Notes: generated by a model not told the origin, from the sequence alone. Shown: positions 1 to 7,472, counted from the stretch's first letter. The stretch is DNA of 45,574 nt from Paraeggerthella hongkongensis (GCF_003726035.1 NZ_QICD01000018.1:1-45574); one strand, 5' to 3'. Numbers and translations are program-made.

Positions 1-13
1 CAAGGTGAAATCG

Positions 14-120
14 GACACACTTTTTGAAACACCTAGAAGTTGGTGCGAAACAACTTCTAGGGTCTATTTTCTATTGATGAACTGGTAATACAGGGTAGAA
101 ATAGACACACTTTTTGAAAC
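14..120. repeat. IS-end-like direct repeats with internal hairpin
   Basis: A 17-base sequence (GACACACTTTTTGAAAC) occurs at 14-30 and again at 104-120, 90 bases apart. Between them lies a perfect 10-bp inverted repeat (33-42 with 51-60, loop GTGCGAAA). Reverse-complemented, the outer motif reads GTGTGTCCG and matches 16 of 20 positions of the last bases of the window (45554-45573). The AT-rich character and the fusion of a broken gene directly to the inner repeat suggest the terminus of an insertion sequence. The IS family cannot be named from this fragment. Confidence 0.5.
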
Positions 121-528
121 TTAACCCCCTATTTCACTATTGCCGTCAAGAAAAAAGAATGCCCTGATAGAATCCGCTTGAAAAACCGCCTGGCCAGAGA
201 GCTGGCGCTATTCTTCCGAGACTATATGGACTACTTCCTCGCCTTCGATAAAGTCATCGTCTACTACGATAACGGCCAATCTCCGATAACTGAGCTTATC
301 GGTACAGTATGCGGATCTGTTTTCTTCGAAGTGGATTACCGAAAAGTTGCACCGTCTGATTACCGTCTTTTTCAATCAGCAGACTTGCTCTGCACGCTTG
401 AGCTGGCTGGCATTAAAGCTGACGCAGGAAAGCTGTCTCGTTCAGAGGAGATATTCTTTGAAAGCAGGCGAAAGCTTAAGAAGAACTACTTGGACAAGCT
501 GGAGAAGCTAAGGTTTTCTTCTCGCTAG
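118..528 (+). pseudogene. DUF3800-like protein, C-terminal fragment
   Basis: An open frame runs from the stop at 115-117 to TAG at 526-528. A TTG at 178 could start a 116-residue product, but there is no convincing ribosome site, and the frame stays open and protein-like upstream (about 20 residues including KKKECPDR). The fragment contains KVIVYYDNGQ, then VDYRKVAPSDYRLFQSADLLCTLEL, resembling the C-terminal half of DUF3800 proteins, which have an RNase H-like fold and full-length sizes of roughly 220-300 residues. The N-terminal half is missing, and the break coincides with the repeat at 104-120. I infer that an insertion or deletion removed the 5' part. Family assignment is by motif memory only. 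Confidence 0.6.
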
Positions 529-605
529 GGAATTTCCACCTTGTAAGCTAAGGGCGCATCACCATTTTAGTTACTAAATCAATTGTGATGGTATACGTAC
601 CTTCT

Positions 606-664
606 GGGAGAGCATCACGTTCGCAACGTGGGGGTCGTGGGTTCGAATCCCATCATCTCCACCA
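606..664 (+). tRNA. tRNA-Ala(CGC) fragment, 5' part missing (left copy)
   Basis: Visible parts are the 3' half of the D arm (GGGAGAGC), an anticodon arm TCACG/CGTGG with loop TTCGCAA (anticodon CGC, Ala), variable loop GGGTC, T arm GTGGG-TTCGAAT-CCCAT, acceptor 3' strand CATCTCC, discriminator A and CCA. A functional gene needs a 5' strand GGAGATG and a D-stem GCTC. The upstream bases supply neither: only 5 of 7 weak acceptor pairs and no D-stem. I therefore read it as a tRNA remnant or attachment core, not a working tRNA. Confidence 0.65.
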
Positions 665-674
665 CGGAATTTAA

Positions 675-703
675 ATGCAGGTCGGGAAACCGGCCTGCAT
701 TTT
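675..703 (+). terminator. Intrinsic terminator of the tRNA remnant (left copy)
   Basis: ATGCAGG (675-681) pairs with CCTGCAT (694-700). A T-G wobble and CGG/CCG pairs extend the stem to a GAAA tetraloop, and T residues follow. The same hairpin occurs after the right copy. Confidence 0.8.
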
Positions 704-756
704 GGTGTTATCGGACGATTCCGGTGTCGTTGAGCGATGGTTTCTATGATACTCTA

Positions 757-791
757 TTTCCCAATATTAAAACGAAATCAATTTTGGGAAA
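757..791. promoter_or_regulatory. Inverted repeat upstream of the ATPase gene
   Basis: TTTCCCAA at 757-764 is the exact reverse complement of TTGGGAAA at 784-791, with an AT-rich centre between. The second arm ends 12 bases before the ATG at 804. Its position fits an operator overlapping the promoter or leader of the ATPase gene. No clear -35/-10 pair is visible. Confidence 0.4.
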
Positions 792-803
792 TGAGAATCA
801 ACG

Positions 804-1997
804 ATGAAGCTTATCGAGAGGAAGAACTATCTGCAGAAGCTGATAGATGTCGAGGGAACCCCCGACATCAAGGTGGTTACCGGCGTTCGCCGCAGTGGCA
901 AATCCAAGCTGCTCGAAGCTTTCAAGCACCACGTCATGAGCTCGGATTCCGGCGCGAACATCATTCACGTCAACTTCAACCTGACCGAATTCGAGGGCCT
1001 CATGGAGTATCATGCCCTGGACGAGTTCGTGCAGGCCGCCTACGTTCCCGGAGCGAGCAACTATGTCATCATAGACGAGGTTCAGATGTGCGAGGGATTC
1101 GAGAGAGCCATTAACGGCCTCCACGCATCGGAGAACTTCGACATCTACATCACCGGCTCGAACGCCTTTCTGCTCAGCAGCGACCTTGCCACGCTGTTCA
1201 CGGGCCGTACGTTCGAGATCGAGGTGTTCCCGTTCTCGTTTGCCGAGTACCTCGCCTACTTCGGGGAAGAAGAGGGCATCGACGGCGCCTTCGACCGCTA
1301 CGTGCACACAGGGGGCATGTCGGGCTCCTACCCCTACAAGAACGAAACCGACCGCTCCACCTACGTGAAGGATGTGTTCGAGACCCTCATCATGCGCGAT
1401 ATTCGCCAGAAGTACGACGTGCGCAATCCCGATCTGCTCAACCGCCTGTCCGAATTCCTGATGGACAACGTCTCAAACGTGACTTCGGCGAGGAGCGTGG
1501 CGTCTTCGCTGGAGGGCGACACCGATGCGAACCACAAGACCGTCGGCTCGTACATTGAATACCTTTGCAGCGCCTACGCGTTCTACAAGGTTCGCAGATA
1601 CGACATCCGAGGGAAGAAGTACCTGTCCTCGGGCGATAAATACTATCTGAGCGACCACTCCTTCCGGTTCGCGAAGCTTGGCACGCGCAACATGGATTGG
1701 GGCCGGGTTTACGAGAACATGGTCGCCATCGAGCTTTTGAGGCGAGGCTACGAGCTTTATGTCGGCAAGCTGTATCAAAAAGAGGTGGACTTCGTCGCCA
1801 TGCGCGGGAGCGAGAAGATGTACGTTCAAGTGAGCGACGACATCTCGGCCCCCGTGACGTTCGAGCGGGAAGTCGATCCCCTGTTGAGGATACGCGACGG
1901 ATACCCGAAGATTCTCATCGCCCGCACAAGGCATGAAACCTACGATCACGAGGGTATCAGGATCCATGACCTTGCCAGGTGGCTGTCTGCCGAATAG
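804..1997 (+). CDS. AAA+ ATPase with DUF4143 domain
   Basis: Predicted ATP-binding protein of 397 residues. The Walker A motif GVRRSGKS is at residues 27-34, Walker B VIIDE at 88-92, and a sensor-like ITGSN at about 116-120. The C-terminal half (about 200-390) resembles DUF4143, including the KEVDFVAM segment that in this family looks like a degenerate PD-(D/E)XK nuclease core. Length is typical for AAA_14/DUF4143 proteins (380-450). Such proteins are abundant in gut bacteria and their role is unknown. The gene is alone between two tRNA-Ala 3' fragments, which suggests it is or was cargo of a small mobile segment. The ATG lies just after an inverted repeat with a matching TTTCCCAA/TTGGGAAA pair. 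No strong Shine-Dalgarno is visible. Confidence 0.9.
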   Translation: MKLIERKNYLQKLIDVEGTPDIKVVTGVRRSGKSKLLEAFKHHVMSSDSGANIIHVNFNLTEFEGLMEYHALDEFVQAAYVPGASNYVIIDEVQMCEGFERAINGLHASENFDIYITGSNAFLLSSDLATLFTGRTFEIEVFPFSFAEYLAYFGEEEGIDGAFDRYVHTGGMSGSYPYKNETDRSTYVKDVFETLIMRDIRQKYDVRNPDLLNRLSEFLMDNVSNVTSARSVASSLEGDTDANHKTVGSYIEYLCSAYAFYKVRRYDIRGKKYLSSGDKYYLSDHSFRFAKLGTRNMDWGRVYENMVAIELLRRGYELYVGKLYQKEVDFVAMRGSEKMYVQVSDDISAPVTFEREVDPLLRIRDGYPKILIARTRHETYDHEGIRIHDLARWLSAE

Positions 1998-2200
1998 CGG
2001 CGATGGCCGCTTTGCGAGGTATCGGAAGATCAGGCTGGCCGTATGTGCCGAAATTCCGCCTTGCCAAATCCCGAAAGAAAGTGATGGAGATGGATTTCCG
2101 TATCGAATTAGAGAGCTATTTGGAACTCGGCGCAGAGGACGAGCGGCCAACACCATGTAAAGCGGCTCGGATGGTGAAATGCCCCTGAATTCTGGAAATC

Positions 2201-2232
2201 TATTTAGGAAGAATTTTAAATTTTCCTAAATA
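2201..2232. other. AT-rich inverted repeat downstream of the ATPase gene
   Basis: TATTTAGGAA (2201-2210) is the exact reverse complement of TTCCTAAATA (2223-2232), with an AT-only core. The 283 bases between the ATPase stop and the tRNA repeat hold no convincing gene. This hairpin may act as a transcription terminator or may be a scar of a mobile segment. Its composition differs sharply from the GC-rich surroundings. Confidence 0.45.
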
Positions 2233-2280
2233 AGCGAAGGGGTTCCCGAATGAGATTTCATACCTTAAGCAAGCGAAGGA

Positions 2281-2429
2281 CGCACCACCATTTTAGTTAC
2301 TGAACCAATTGTGATCGTATACGGATGACGTGGGAGAGCATCACGTTCGCAACGTGGGGGTCGTGGGTTCGAATCCCATCATCTCCACCACGGAATTTAA
2401 ATGCAGGTCGGGAAACCGGCCTGCATTTT
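2281..2429. repeat. Right copy of the 149-bp direct repeat
   Basis: This repeats 555-703 at an offset of 1,726 bases. It is identical to the left copy from the GGGAGAGC element through the terminator hairpin. Differences are confined to the stretch before the tRNA part, mainly GATGACG at 2324-2330. Confidence 0.75.
2332..2390 (+). tRNA. tRNA-Ala(CGC) fragment, 5' part missing (right copy)
   Basis: Identical to 606-664: same anticodon loop TTCGCAA, T arm, acceptor 3' strand and CCA. The 5' acceptor strand and D-stem are missing here too, so neither copy is a normal tRNA gene. The intact gene should lie elsewhere in the genome. Confidence 0.65.
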
Positions 2430-2430
2430 T
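2401..2430 (+). terminator. Intrinsic terminator of the tRNA remnant (right copy)
   Basis: The stem formed by ATGCAGG...CCTGCAT with a GAAA loop ends at 2426 and is followed by four T's. Read leftward it could also stop transcripts leaving the diguanylate cyclase gene, which ends at 2527. Confidence 0.75.
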
Positions 2431-2526
2431 GATTTTCTGGACAGGGAGGGTGCGAAGCTGCGAGAGCATACTCGCCCACAGCATAGCCGCGTCGCATGCG
2501 GCTCGCCCGATACGGCGCCCGTCGCC

Positions 2527-3831
2527 TTAGCTCCTCTTCTGCTCGTACATCCTGGAATCGGCCAACTGAAGGACTTCTTCGAAGCTCGACCCTTCGGTCG
2601 GGAAGGTGGCGTAGCCGAAACTCAAGGCAATCGGCAATTCGGTCTGCCCGATGTTGACGTGTTCGTTGTTCAGGTTTTCCAGCTTGGAGCAAAACGCGCG
2701 AATCTCGCTTTCTTCGGACACGCCTCGAAGCACGATCGCAAGCTCGTCTCCGCCCAGTCGGATGGCCAGATCGTCGCTGCGTATCATCGACCGAATCCTG
2801 GCGGCAACGCTGGTCAGCAGTCTGTCTCCGGCATCATGGCCGTAGGTGTCGTTGATGTTCTTGAAGTTGTCGAGGTCCAGGTAGAAAACCGTGTAGGAAT
2901 CGGAGCCCTCGGTTGTCAAGGATTCGAATTCCTTGAGCTTGCCTCTGTTGCCAAGCCCGGTCAGGTTGTCGACGAACGCTTCGTTGCGCGCGCGGTCGAG
3001 TTCGTCCTCTTTTCTTCTCAGGTACCTGAATCGCATGATGGACATAAGCAGGCCCGATAGGAACACAGTCAAAACAACGGTGCCTTCCAAGCTGTCCGGA
3101 GGCTTTTCGATGTCAAGCTGCCAAAATCCGTTCGCCAGAGGAATCTCGACGGACACGGCGCCCCGCCCCGTATAGTTATCGCTGGCCTCCATGAGCGTCT
3201 TTTCTCCTGCATTGACCGTGGCGCTCAGTTCGTACTCGCATCCCAGCATGTCGACCGTTTCCAGATCGATGGTTTCAAGCACGCTTCGAGTGTCCATCAC
3301 GAGAGACACCATGCCCCAGAATTCTTCCGTTCCGTTTTCGTCCGGCAGAAACACTGCCTTTCTCAAAATCAGCCCCGACCCTCCCTGGGTAAGCTCGTAG
3401 GGTCCGGATAACACGGGTTCGCGGGTTTCCAGGGCGATCTCCGCTTCTTTTTTGCGCTCGGGCATTTCGAAAATGTTGTCGCCGATAGCGCTTTCGTTCC
3501 CTTCGCGGGGGAATACGTGCTCGACAATGCCATGAGGGAGAAACGAGATATTGCGCACTTCCGGCTGGCGCGCTATGGGGTCGAGCAGAATTGCCAGTTC
3601 GTCGTCGGAAAGCGTATCGTAACTGGATTCCACTACGGCTTCCGCAAGCTCGATCCCCAGGTAGGCTTGGCCAAGGGTGCTCTCTATACGACCGCTGCCA
3701 AATTGCAGGAATGTTCTCAGGTCGCCCTGGTCCCTGCTCAGGAATCCAAGGGATACGACAAGCACGACCAGGATGTCGATGGCCAGCATGGCGACCAGCG
3801 AAGCTGTCGAGTTTCTGATTCCTGCACGCAT
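2527..3831 (-). CDS. Membrane-bound diguanylate cyclase (GGDEF) with CHASE-like sensor
   Basis: Predicted to make the second messenger c-di-GMP. I choose the ATG at 3831 because TAGGAG lies seven bases upstream; a longer frame from 3903 has no such site. The 434-residue product has a membrane segment near residues 12-32, an extracytoplasmic region containing PREGNESAIG that resembles CHASE domains, a second membrane segment near 250-268, and a C-terminal GGDEF domain (about 285-434). The active-site loop reads GGDEL (360-364) instead of GGDEF/GGEEF. RSDD at 351-354, five residues before it, fits the inhibitory I-site. The conserved N-N-D and DXLT-type regions (VDNLTGLGNR) are present, so activity is plausible. 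It stands alone and divergent from nrfA. Confidence 0.88.
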   Translation of the reverse strand: MRAGIRNSTASLVAMLAIDILVVLVVSLGFLSRDQGDLRTFLQFGSGRIESTLGQAYLGIELAEAVVESSYDTLSDDELAILLDPIARQPEVRNISFLPHGIVEHVFPREGNESAIGDNIFEMPERKKEAEIALETREPVLSGPYELTQGGSGLILRKAVFLPDENGTEEFWGMVSLVMDTRSVLETIDLETVDMLGCEYELSATVNAGEKTLMEASDNYTGRGAVSVEIPLANGFWQLDIEKPPDSLEGTVVLTVFLSGLLMSIMRFRYLRRKEDELDRARNEAFVDNLTGLGNRGKLKEFESLTTEGSDSYTVFYLDLDNFKNINDTYGHDAGDRLLTSVAARIRSMIRSDDLAIRLGGDELAIVLRGVSEESEIRAFCSKLENLNNEHVNIGQTELPIALSFGYATFPTEGSSFEEVLQLADSRMYEQKRS

Positions 3832-4110
3832 GGGGCTCCTATAGTTGAAGCAAGGCCCGCCTGGGCACAAAGTTCTTAGACATGGGAAAGATATGCGCGT
3901 CACTCATAAGTCCATGATACCGCATAAACGGGTTGCGGCATTGAGGATCGAAATCGCATTGGCATAGGGCCGATGCAGCGCGTAAGGGTTTTTCCCTAGT
4001 ACGCAGGGTAAAATCCCCGCAGTTGATCTTGGGATGCTCGCTTTATGTTGAGAAAGCTTGTATATTTTGTGGAGGAGAGATCGTCAGTCAGTCAAAGGGA
4101 GGAGATTTGT

Positions 4111-5436
4111 ATGACTAAGGTCAAGAAGAACAAGCTCGCTCTCTGGACCGCATCGCTGTGCGCGTTCGGTATGGTCATGGGCCTTGTGGCATGTGCGCCC
4201 CAGGCCGCTACCGACGACAAAGCGGACCAGAAAAACGAGAGCAAGACGGAAAAGGTGGAAACGCCTGCTGCAGACAAGTTCGGAGTTGTTGTTGCCGAGT
4301 CCTGGAAGGATATCTATCCCGACCAGTACAAGACGTACATGGAGAACGAGGCGAACTCGCCGGATTCCGGCAAGCATAACTACTTGGAGCTGTATCCGGC
4401 TCTGAACACCATGTACAAGGGCTACGCGTTCGCATTGGGCTACGACGAGGCTTCCAGCCACGTGTACTCGCTGAAGAGCGTGAAGGAAACCCCCCGTACC
4501 ATCAAGAAAGAGCAGCTTGCCGGCTGCATCACCTGCAAGACGCCGCAGTTCACCGCTATGGTGAACGAGAAGGGCGAGGGCGTCTACAAGGAGAAGTTCA
4601 ACGACATGATCGGCCAGTTCACCGAGCCGATCAGCTGCTACAACTGCCACGAGAACGATCCGTCCCAGGTCAAGTTGACGCATTCGTACTGGGTTAACTC
4701 GCTGGGCAAGGCCGCTAACGACGACAAGGCCGCCCCGTTGGGCGCCCAGGCGTGCGGCCAGTGCCACAACGAGTACTACTTCGATGGCGAGACCAAGGCC
4801 ACCACGAACCCGTACACGGGCCTCGACCAGATGACCCCCGACGCTATCCTGGCGTACTACGACGAGCGCAACTTCAAGGATTGGGAGCATGCTGACACGC
4901 TGGCCCCCATGCTGAAGGTGCAGCACCCTGAGTTCGAGACCATCTACGGTGGCAAGCAGACCACGATGGCCAAGAACGGCTACAGCTGCGGCGATTGCCA
5001 CATGGGCACGGTTGAGGGCGAGAACGGCGAGTACACGTCTCATAACTGGACCAGCCCGCTTGAGAACAAGCAGCTGCTCGAGAACGACTGCAACAGCTGC
5101 CACAAGGATCTCAAGAAGCAGGTTGCCGACTGGCAGGCCGAAGAAGAGACTCGCGTGACGGCTATCAGCGAGAAAATCGAGGCTCTGACCAAGGGCATCG
5201 CCGAGAAGTACGCTGACGAGATCGCCGCCATGAAGGCTGCCAAGGAAGCTGGCGCCGAGGTTCCCGCGGCTTCCGAGGAACTGGCCTCCTTGCAGAAGAT
5301 TCAGCGCAACGCTCAGTTCTACTGGGATTTCGTGATGGTCGAAAACAGCGAGGGTGCTCATAATCCCACGCTGACGTTCGAAACGCTTGACAAGGCCGAG
5401 AAAGCTGTCGACGAGGGGCTTGCGAAACTCGCATAA
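4111..5436 (+). CDS. nrfA: Ammonia-forming cytochrome c nitrite reductase
   Basis: Catalyses six-electron reduction of nitrite to ammonium outside the membrane. The ATG at 4111 follows GGGAGGAG and gives 441 residues. A lipoprotein signal ends in LVAC (Cys28), so the enzyme is probably lipid-anchored, unlike the soluble proteobacterial protein. All five haem motifs are present: CITCK at 139-143 (active-site haem with lysine ligand), CYNCH 176-180, CGQCH 215-219, CGDCH 293-297 and CNSCH 327-331. NEYYF after the third motif supplies the catalytic Tyr, and QHPE supplies the catalytic His near 272. Length matches the family (about 440-480). A probable electron-donor partner follows at 5763, but separated by a terminator-like hairpin and a new promoter, unlike the usual nrfHA order. 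Confidence 0.96.
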   Translation: MTKVKKNKLALWTASLCAFGMVMGLVACAPQAATDDKADQKNESKTEKVETPAADKFGVVVAESWKDIYPDQYKTYMENEANSPDSGKHNYLELYPALNTMYKGYAFALGYDEASSHVYSLKSVKETPRTIKKEQLAGCITCKTPQFTAMVNEKGEGVYKEKFNDMIGQFTEPISCYNCHENDPSQVKLTHSYWVNSLGKAANDDKAAPLGAQACGQCHNEYYFDGETKATTNPYTGLDQMTPDAILAYYDERNFKDWEHADTLAPMLKVQHPEFETIYGGKQTTMAKNGYSCGDCHMGTVEGENGEYTSHNWTSPLENKQLLENDCNSCHKDLKKQVADWQAEEETRVTAISEKIEALTKGIAEKYADEIAAMKAAKEAGAEVPAASEELASLQKIQRNAQFYWDFVMVENSEGAHNPTLTFETLDKAEKAVDEGLAKLA

Positions 5437-5471
5437 CGCGACAGGGACGTTCTCTCCAACGTTTCTGAGGG

Positions 5472-5503
5472 CAGGGGAAGGGGGCGCATGCTTCCTTCCC
5501 CTG
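5472..5503 (+). terminator. Hairpin after nrfA
   Basis: CAGGGGAAGG (5472-5481) pairs perfectly with CCTTCCCCTG (5494-5503), 35 bases after the nrfA stop. Only TTCC follows, so the U-tract is weak. It probably ends or attenuates the nrfA transcript. Confidence 0.6.
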
Positions 5504-5640
5504 TTCCAGAGGAACCGGATTTCGGGCATGCGGGGTTATGCGAGGTTATGCAAAAAATTGAGCGAAAAAAGCCGAATCACACGAAAAATGGGGGCAATCC
5601 GGGCTAATTCCCCCCAAATGGGTGATAGGTTTTTTCCCGG

Positions 5641-5668
5641 TTGACCGGTAGTATGCATGTGGTAAAGT
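5641..5668 (+). promoter_or_regulatory. Predicted promoter of the nrfH-like gene
   Basis: TTGACC (5641-5646), a 16-base spacer and TAAAGT (5663-5668) form a plausible sigma-70-type promoter. This would give a leader of about 90 bases before the ATG at 5763. Confidence 0.5.
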
Positions 5669-5762
5669 TCTTGTGTTTCCGTTTGGTATCGAAAACGATG
5701 CCTCTATACGGAAGAAGACGGGAATGCAAGAGACGAGTATGTTCGAAAGGGGGTTAAAGAGT

Positions 5763-6476
5763 ATGAGCGAAGAGGAAACCAAAGTGGAAGCCGCCACCGA
5801 GGCAACTGAGGCTGATAACTCCACGACCAAGGAAGCCGCTCCTAAGAAAAAGGGAAAGAAGTGGCCGATCGTCGTGGGTGTCGTCGCGGTTGTTTTGATT
5901 GCAGCCGGTGCCGGCTTCTGGGTTTGGCATGAGCAGCCGAGCTTCTGCAACGCCATTTGCCATACGCCGATGGATCAGTACAACGCTACGTACGACCAGG
6001 AGCCGAACACGGCAGGCGTTGACAAGTGGGGCAACGAAGTGAAGAACACCAGCTCCATGCTGTGCGTGTCGCATAAGATGCCGACCGATCAGGGCGGCGC
6101 CGGCGCAACGTGCATGAGCTGCCACATTCCGACTATGTCGGAGCAGATGTCCGAAGGCATCAACTGGGTTACCGGCAACTACGTGTATCCGCTCGAGGAG
6201 CGCACGGGTGCCGATCTGGTTGAGGCTCGCGGTCTTGAGGCTGACCAGTTCTGCCTGAACGAGAGCTGCCACAACCTGACGCGCGACGACCTGGTGAAGG
6301 CTACGAGCGGCATGGAGTTCAACCCGCACGTGCCGCAGCACGGCGAGATCGAGTGCACCGAGTGCCATAAGGCACACCGTGCGTCGGTGATGTACTGCAC
6401 GTCGTGCCACAGCGAGGCCGAGGTGCCCGAGGGCTGGCTGACGGTCGCTGAGGCGAAGAAGCTCCAGACGGCGTAA
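5763..6476 (+). CDS. NrfH-like membrane-anchored multihaem cytochrome c
   Basis: Likely passes electrons from menaquinol to NrfA. The ATG at 5763 follows an AAAGGGGG stretch. The 237-residue product has a charged cytoplasmic N-terminus, one membrane segment (35-55) and an external haem domain, the NapC/NirT/NrfH plan. Five possible haem sites are seen: C62-X3-C66-H67 followed by M70, CMSCH 117-121, C164-X4-C169-H170, CTECH 198-202 and CTSCH 212-216. Two of these have non-standard spacing (CX3CH and CX4CH). Typical NrfH has four CX2CH haems and about 150-180 residues, so this is longer and unusual. CVSHK at 101-105 may be a lost site. It is not certain to be orthologous to nrfH. Confidence 0.8.
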   Translation: MSEEETKVEAATEATEADNSTTKEAAPKKKGKKWPIVVGVVAVVLIAAGAGFWVWHEQPSFCNAICHTPMDQYNATYDQEPNTAGVDKWGNEVKNTSSMLCVSHKMPTDQGGAGATCMSCHIPTMSEQMSEGINWVTGNYVYPLEERTGADLVEARGLEADQFCLNESCHNLTRDDLVKATSGMEFNPHVPQHGEIECTECHKAHRASVMYCTSCHSEAEVPEGWLTVAEAKKLQTA

Positions 6477-6526
6477 AGCTTTGCTTTGCACGCTCGCGTT
6501 TCGAGCGAACAATTGAATAGCACGAG

Positions 6527-6568
6527 GGAGCCCGCCTTAAGCGCAATGCGCTTGGACGGGCTCCTTTT
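6527..6568 (+). terminator. Intrinsic terminator after the nrfH-like gene
   Basis: GGAGCCCG (6527-6534) pairs with CGGGCTCC (6557-6564), an inner AAGCGC/GCGCTT stem extends it, and TTTT follows. This separates the nitrite reductase genes from the ccm operon. Confidence 0.88.
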
Positions 6569-6744
6569 GTCAAAGGTCCGAAGAACGAAATGGCTGGCTG
6601 TACCGGAGAACGCGGCTTTTGCGTTGAACGCGCGAATGTTGCAGCCGGTTCGCATGGCGAATCCTTGGGCGTTGCGCCATGACGCTCCTCGGAACTTTGA
6701 GACAAAAGAGTGGCGGTACGGGAAGAGAACAAGAGGAGGCGAGC

Positions 6745-7410
6745 GTGAACGCGAAAACGAAACGTCGTATGGTCGTGGTGACGGGGATTATCGTCATGGT
6801 GCTGGTCGTGGTCTTGGCCGTGGTCGGGGGATCGAGCTCTGCCAAGAGCGTTTCGATTGCAGAAGCTGCAACCGGGGGATACGCTGACCAGAAGATCCAA
6901 GTGAGCGGCAACGTGGTGGAGAATTCCTTCGAAACGAAGGACAACGTGCTGACGTTTGCCATCTACGACCCCGAAGGCGACAAGTCCCAGCAGGTCAAAG
7001 TGCGCTTCGAGGGCGGCGTTTCGGCTACGTTCGGCAATGACGTGACGGCAATCTGCACGGGCAAGATGACCGAAGAAGGCGTTTTGAACGCGTCTGAGCT
7101 GGTTACGAAGTGCCCCTCCAAATACGAGAACGCTGCGGACGCTCTCACGGTGGCCCAGCTGGTCGGGTACGGGAGCGAGGTGCTCGACAAGCCGGTCAAG
7201 GTGGCCGGCGCGGTGAAGGGCGGAACGCTGACCGCCGCCGGTTCGGGCGATCGCTTCGTGCTTGTCGATGCGGAAAGCGGGGAAGAGCTGCCGGTTCTGT
7301 TCGACGGCGCTATCTCTGACGAGATCAAAGACGGCACCCAGCTGGTGCTGACGGGCTCCATCAACGCTGGCGGCAAGTTTGCCGCAACCGAAGTGGCTTT
7401 GCAGGGCTAG
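6745..7410 (+). CDS. ccmE: Cytochrome c maturation haem chaperone CcmE, CXXXY type
   Basis: Holds haem covalently on its way to apocytochromes c. A GTG at 6745 follows GAGGAGG and gives 221 residues. A membrane anchor spans about 9-28, followed by an OB-fold domain. The haem-attachment motif is C123-P-S-K-Y127, the CXXXY variant known from Desulfovibrio-type and archaeal CcmE, replacing the HXXXY histidine of proteobacteria. A second stretch (about 140-221, VKVAGAVKGGTL... to LVLTGSI) looks like another OB-fold, making the protein longer than the usual 140-160. It is the first gene of a ccmEFABCD-like run. Its neighbours encode at least two multihaem cytochromes needing this machinery. Confidence 0.85.
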   Translation: MNAKTKRRMVVVTGIIVMVLVVVLAVVGGSSSAKSVSIAEAATGGYADQKIQVSGNVVENSFETKDNVLTFAIYDPEGDKSQQVKVRFEGGVSATFGNDVTAICTGKMTEEGVLNASELVTKCPSKYENAADALTVAQLVGYGSEVLDKPVKVAGAVKGGTLTAAGSGDRFVLVDAESGEELPVLFDGAISDEIKDGTQLVLTGSINAGGKFAATEVALQG

Positions 7411-7472
7411 CGGAAACGCGAATCTTAAGACGATAGGCGGCGGCTTCGGCTGCCGCTTCGGAAGGAAACTAC

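Larger units (their letters stand above)
555..703. repeat. Left copy of a 149-bp direct repeat carrying a tRNA 3' part
   Basis: 555-703 is repeated at 2281-2429 with a constant offset of 1,726 bases. The last 98 bases (606-703) are identical in the two copies. The first 45 differ at a few positions, and one 7-base block differs completely (TACCTTC at 598-604 against GATGACG at 2324-2330). The two copies bracket a single ATPase gene. The layout resembles attL/attR left by integration into a tRNA 3' end, but no integrase is present. Confidence 0.75.

Noticed and set aside
606-664. Intact tRNA-Ala gene (also at 2332-2390)
   Set aside because: The 5' acceptor strand and D-stem cannot be found upstream in either copy, so only a 3' remnant is claimed.
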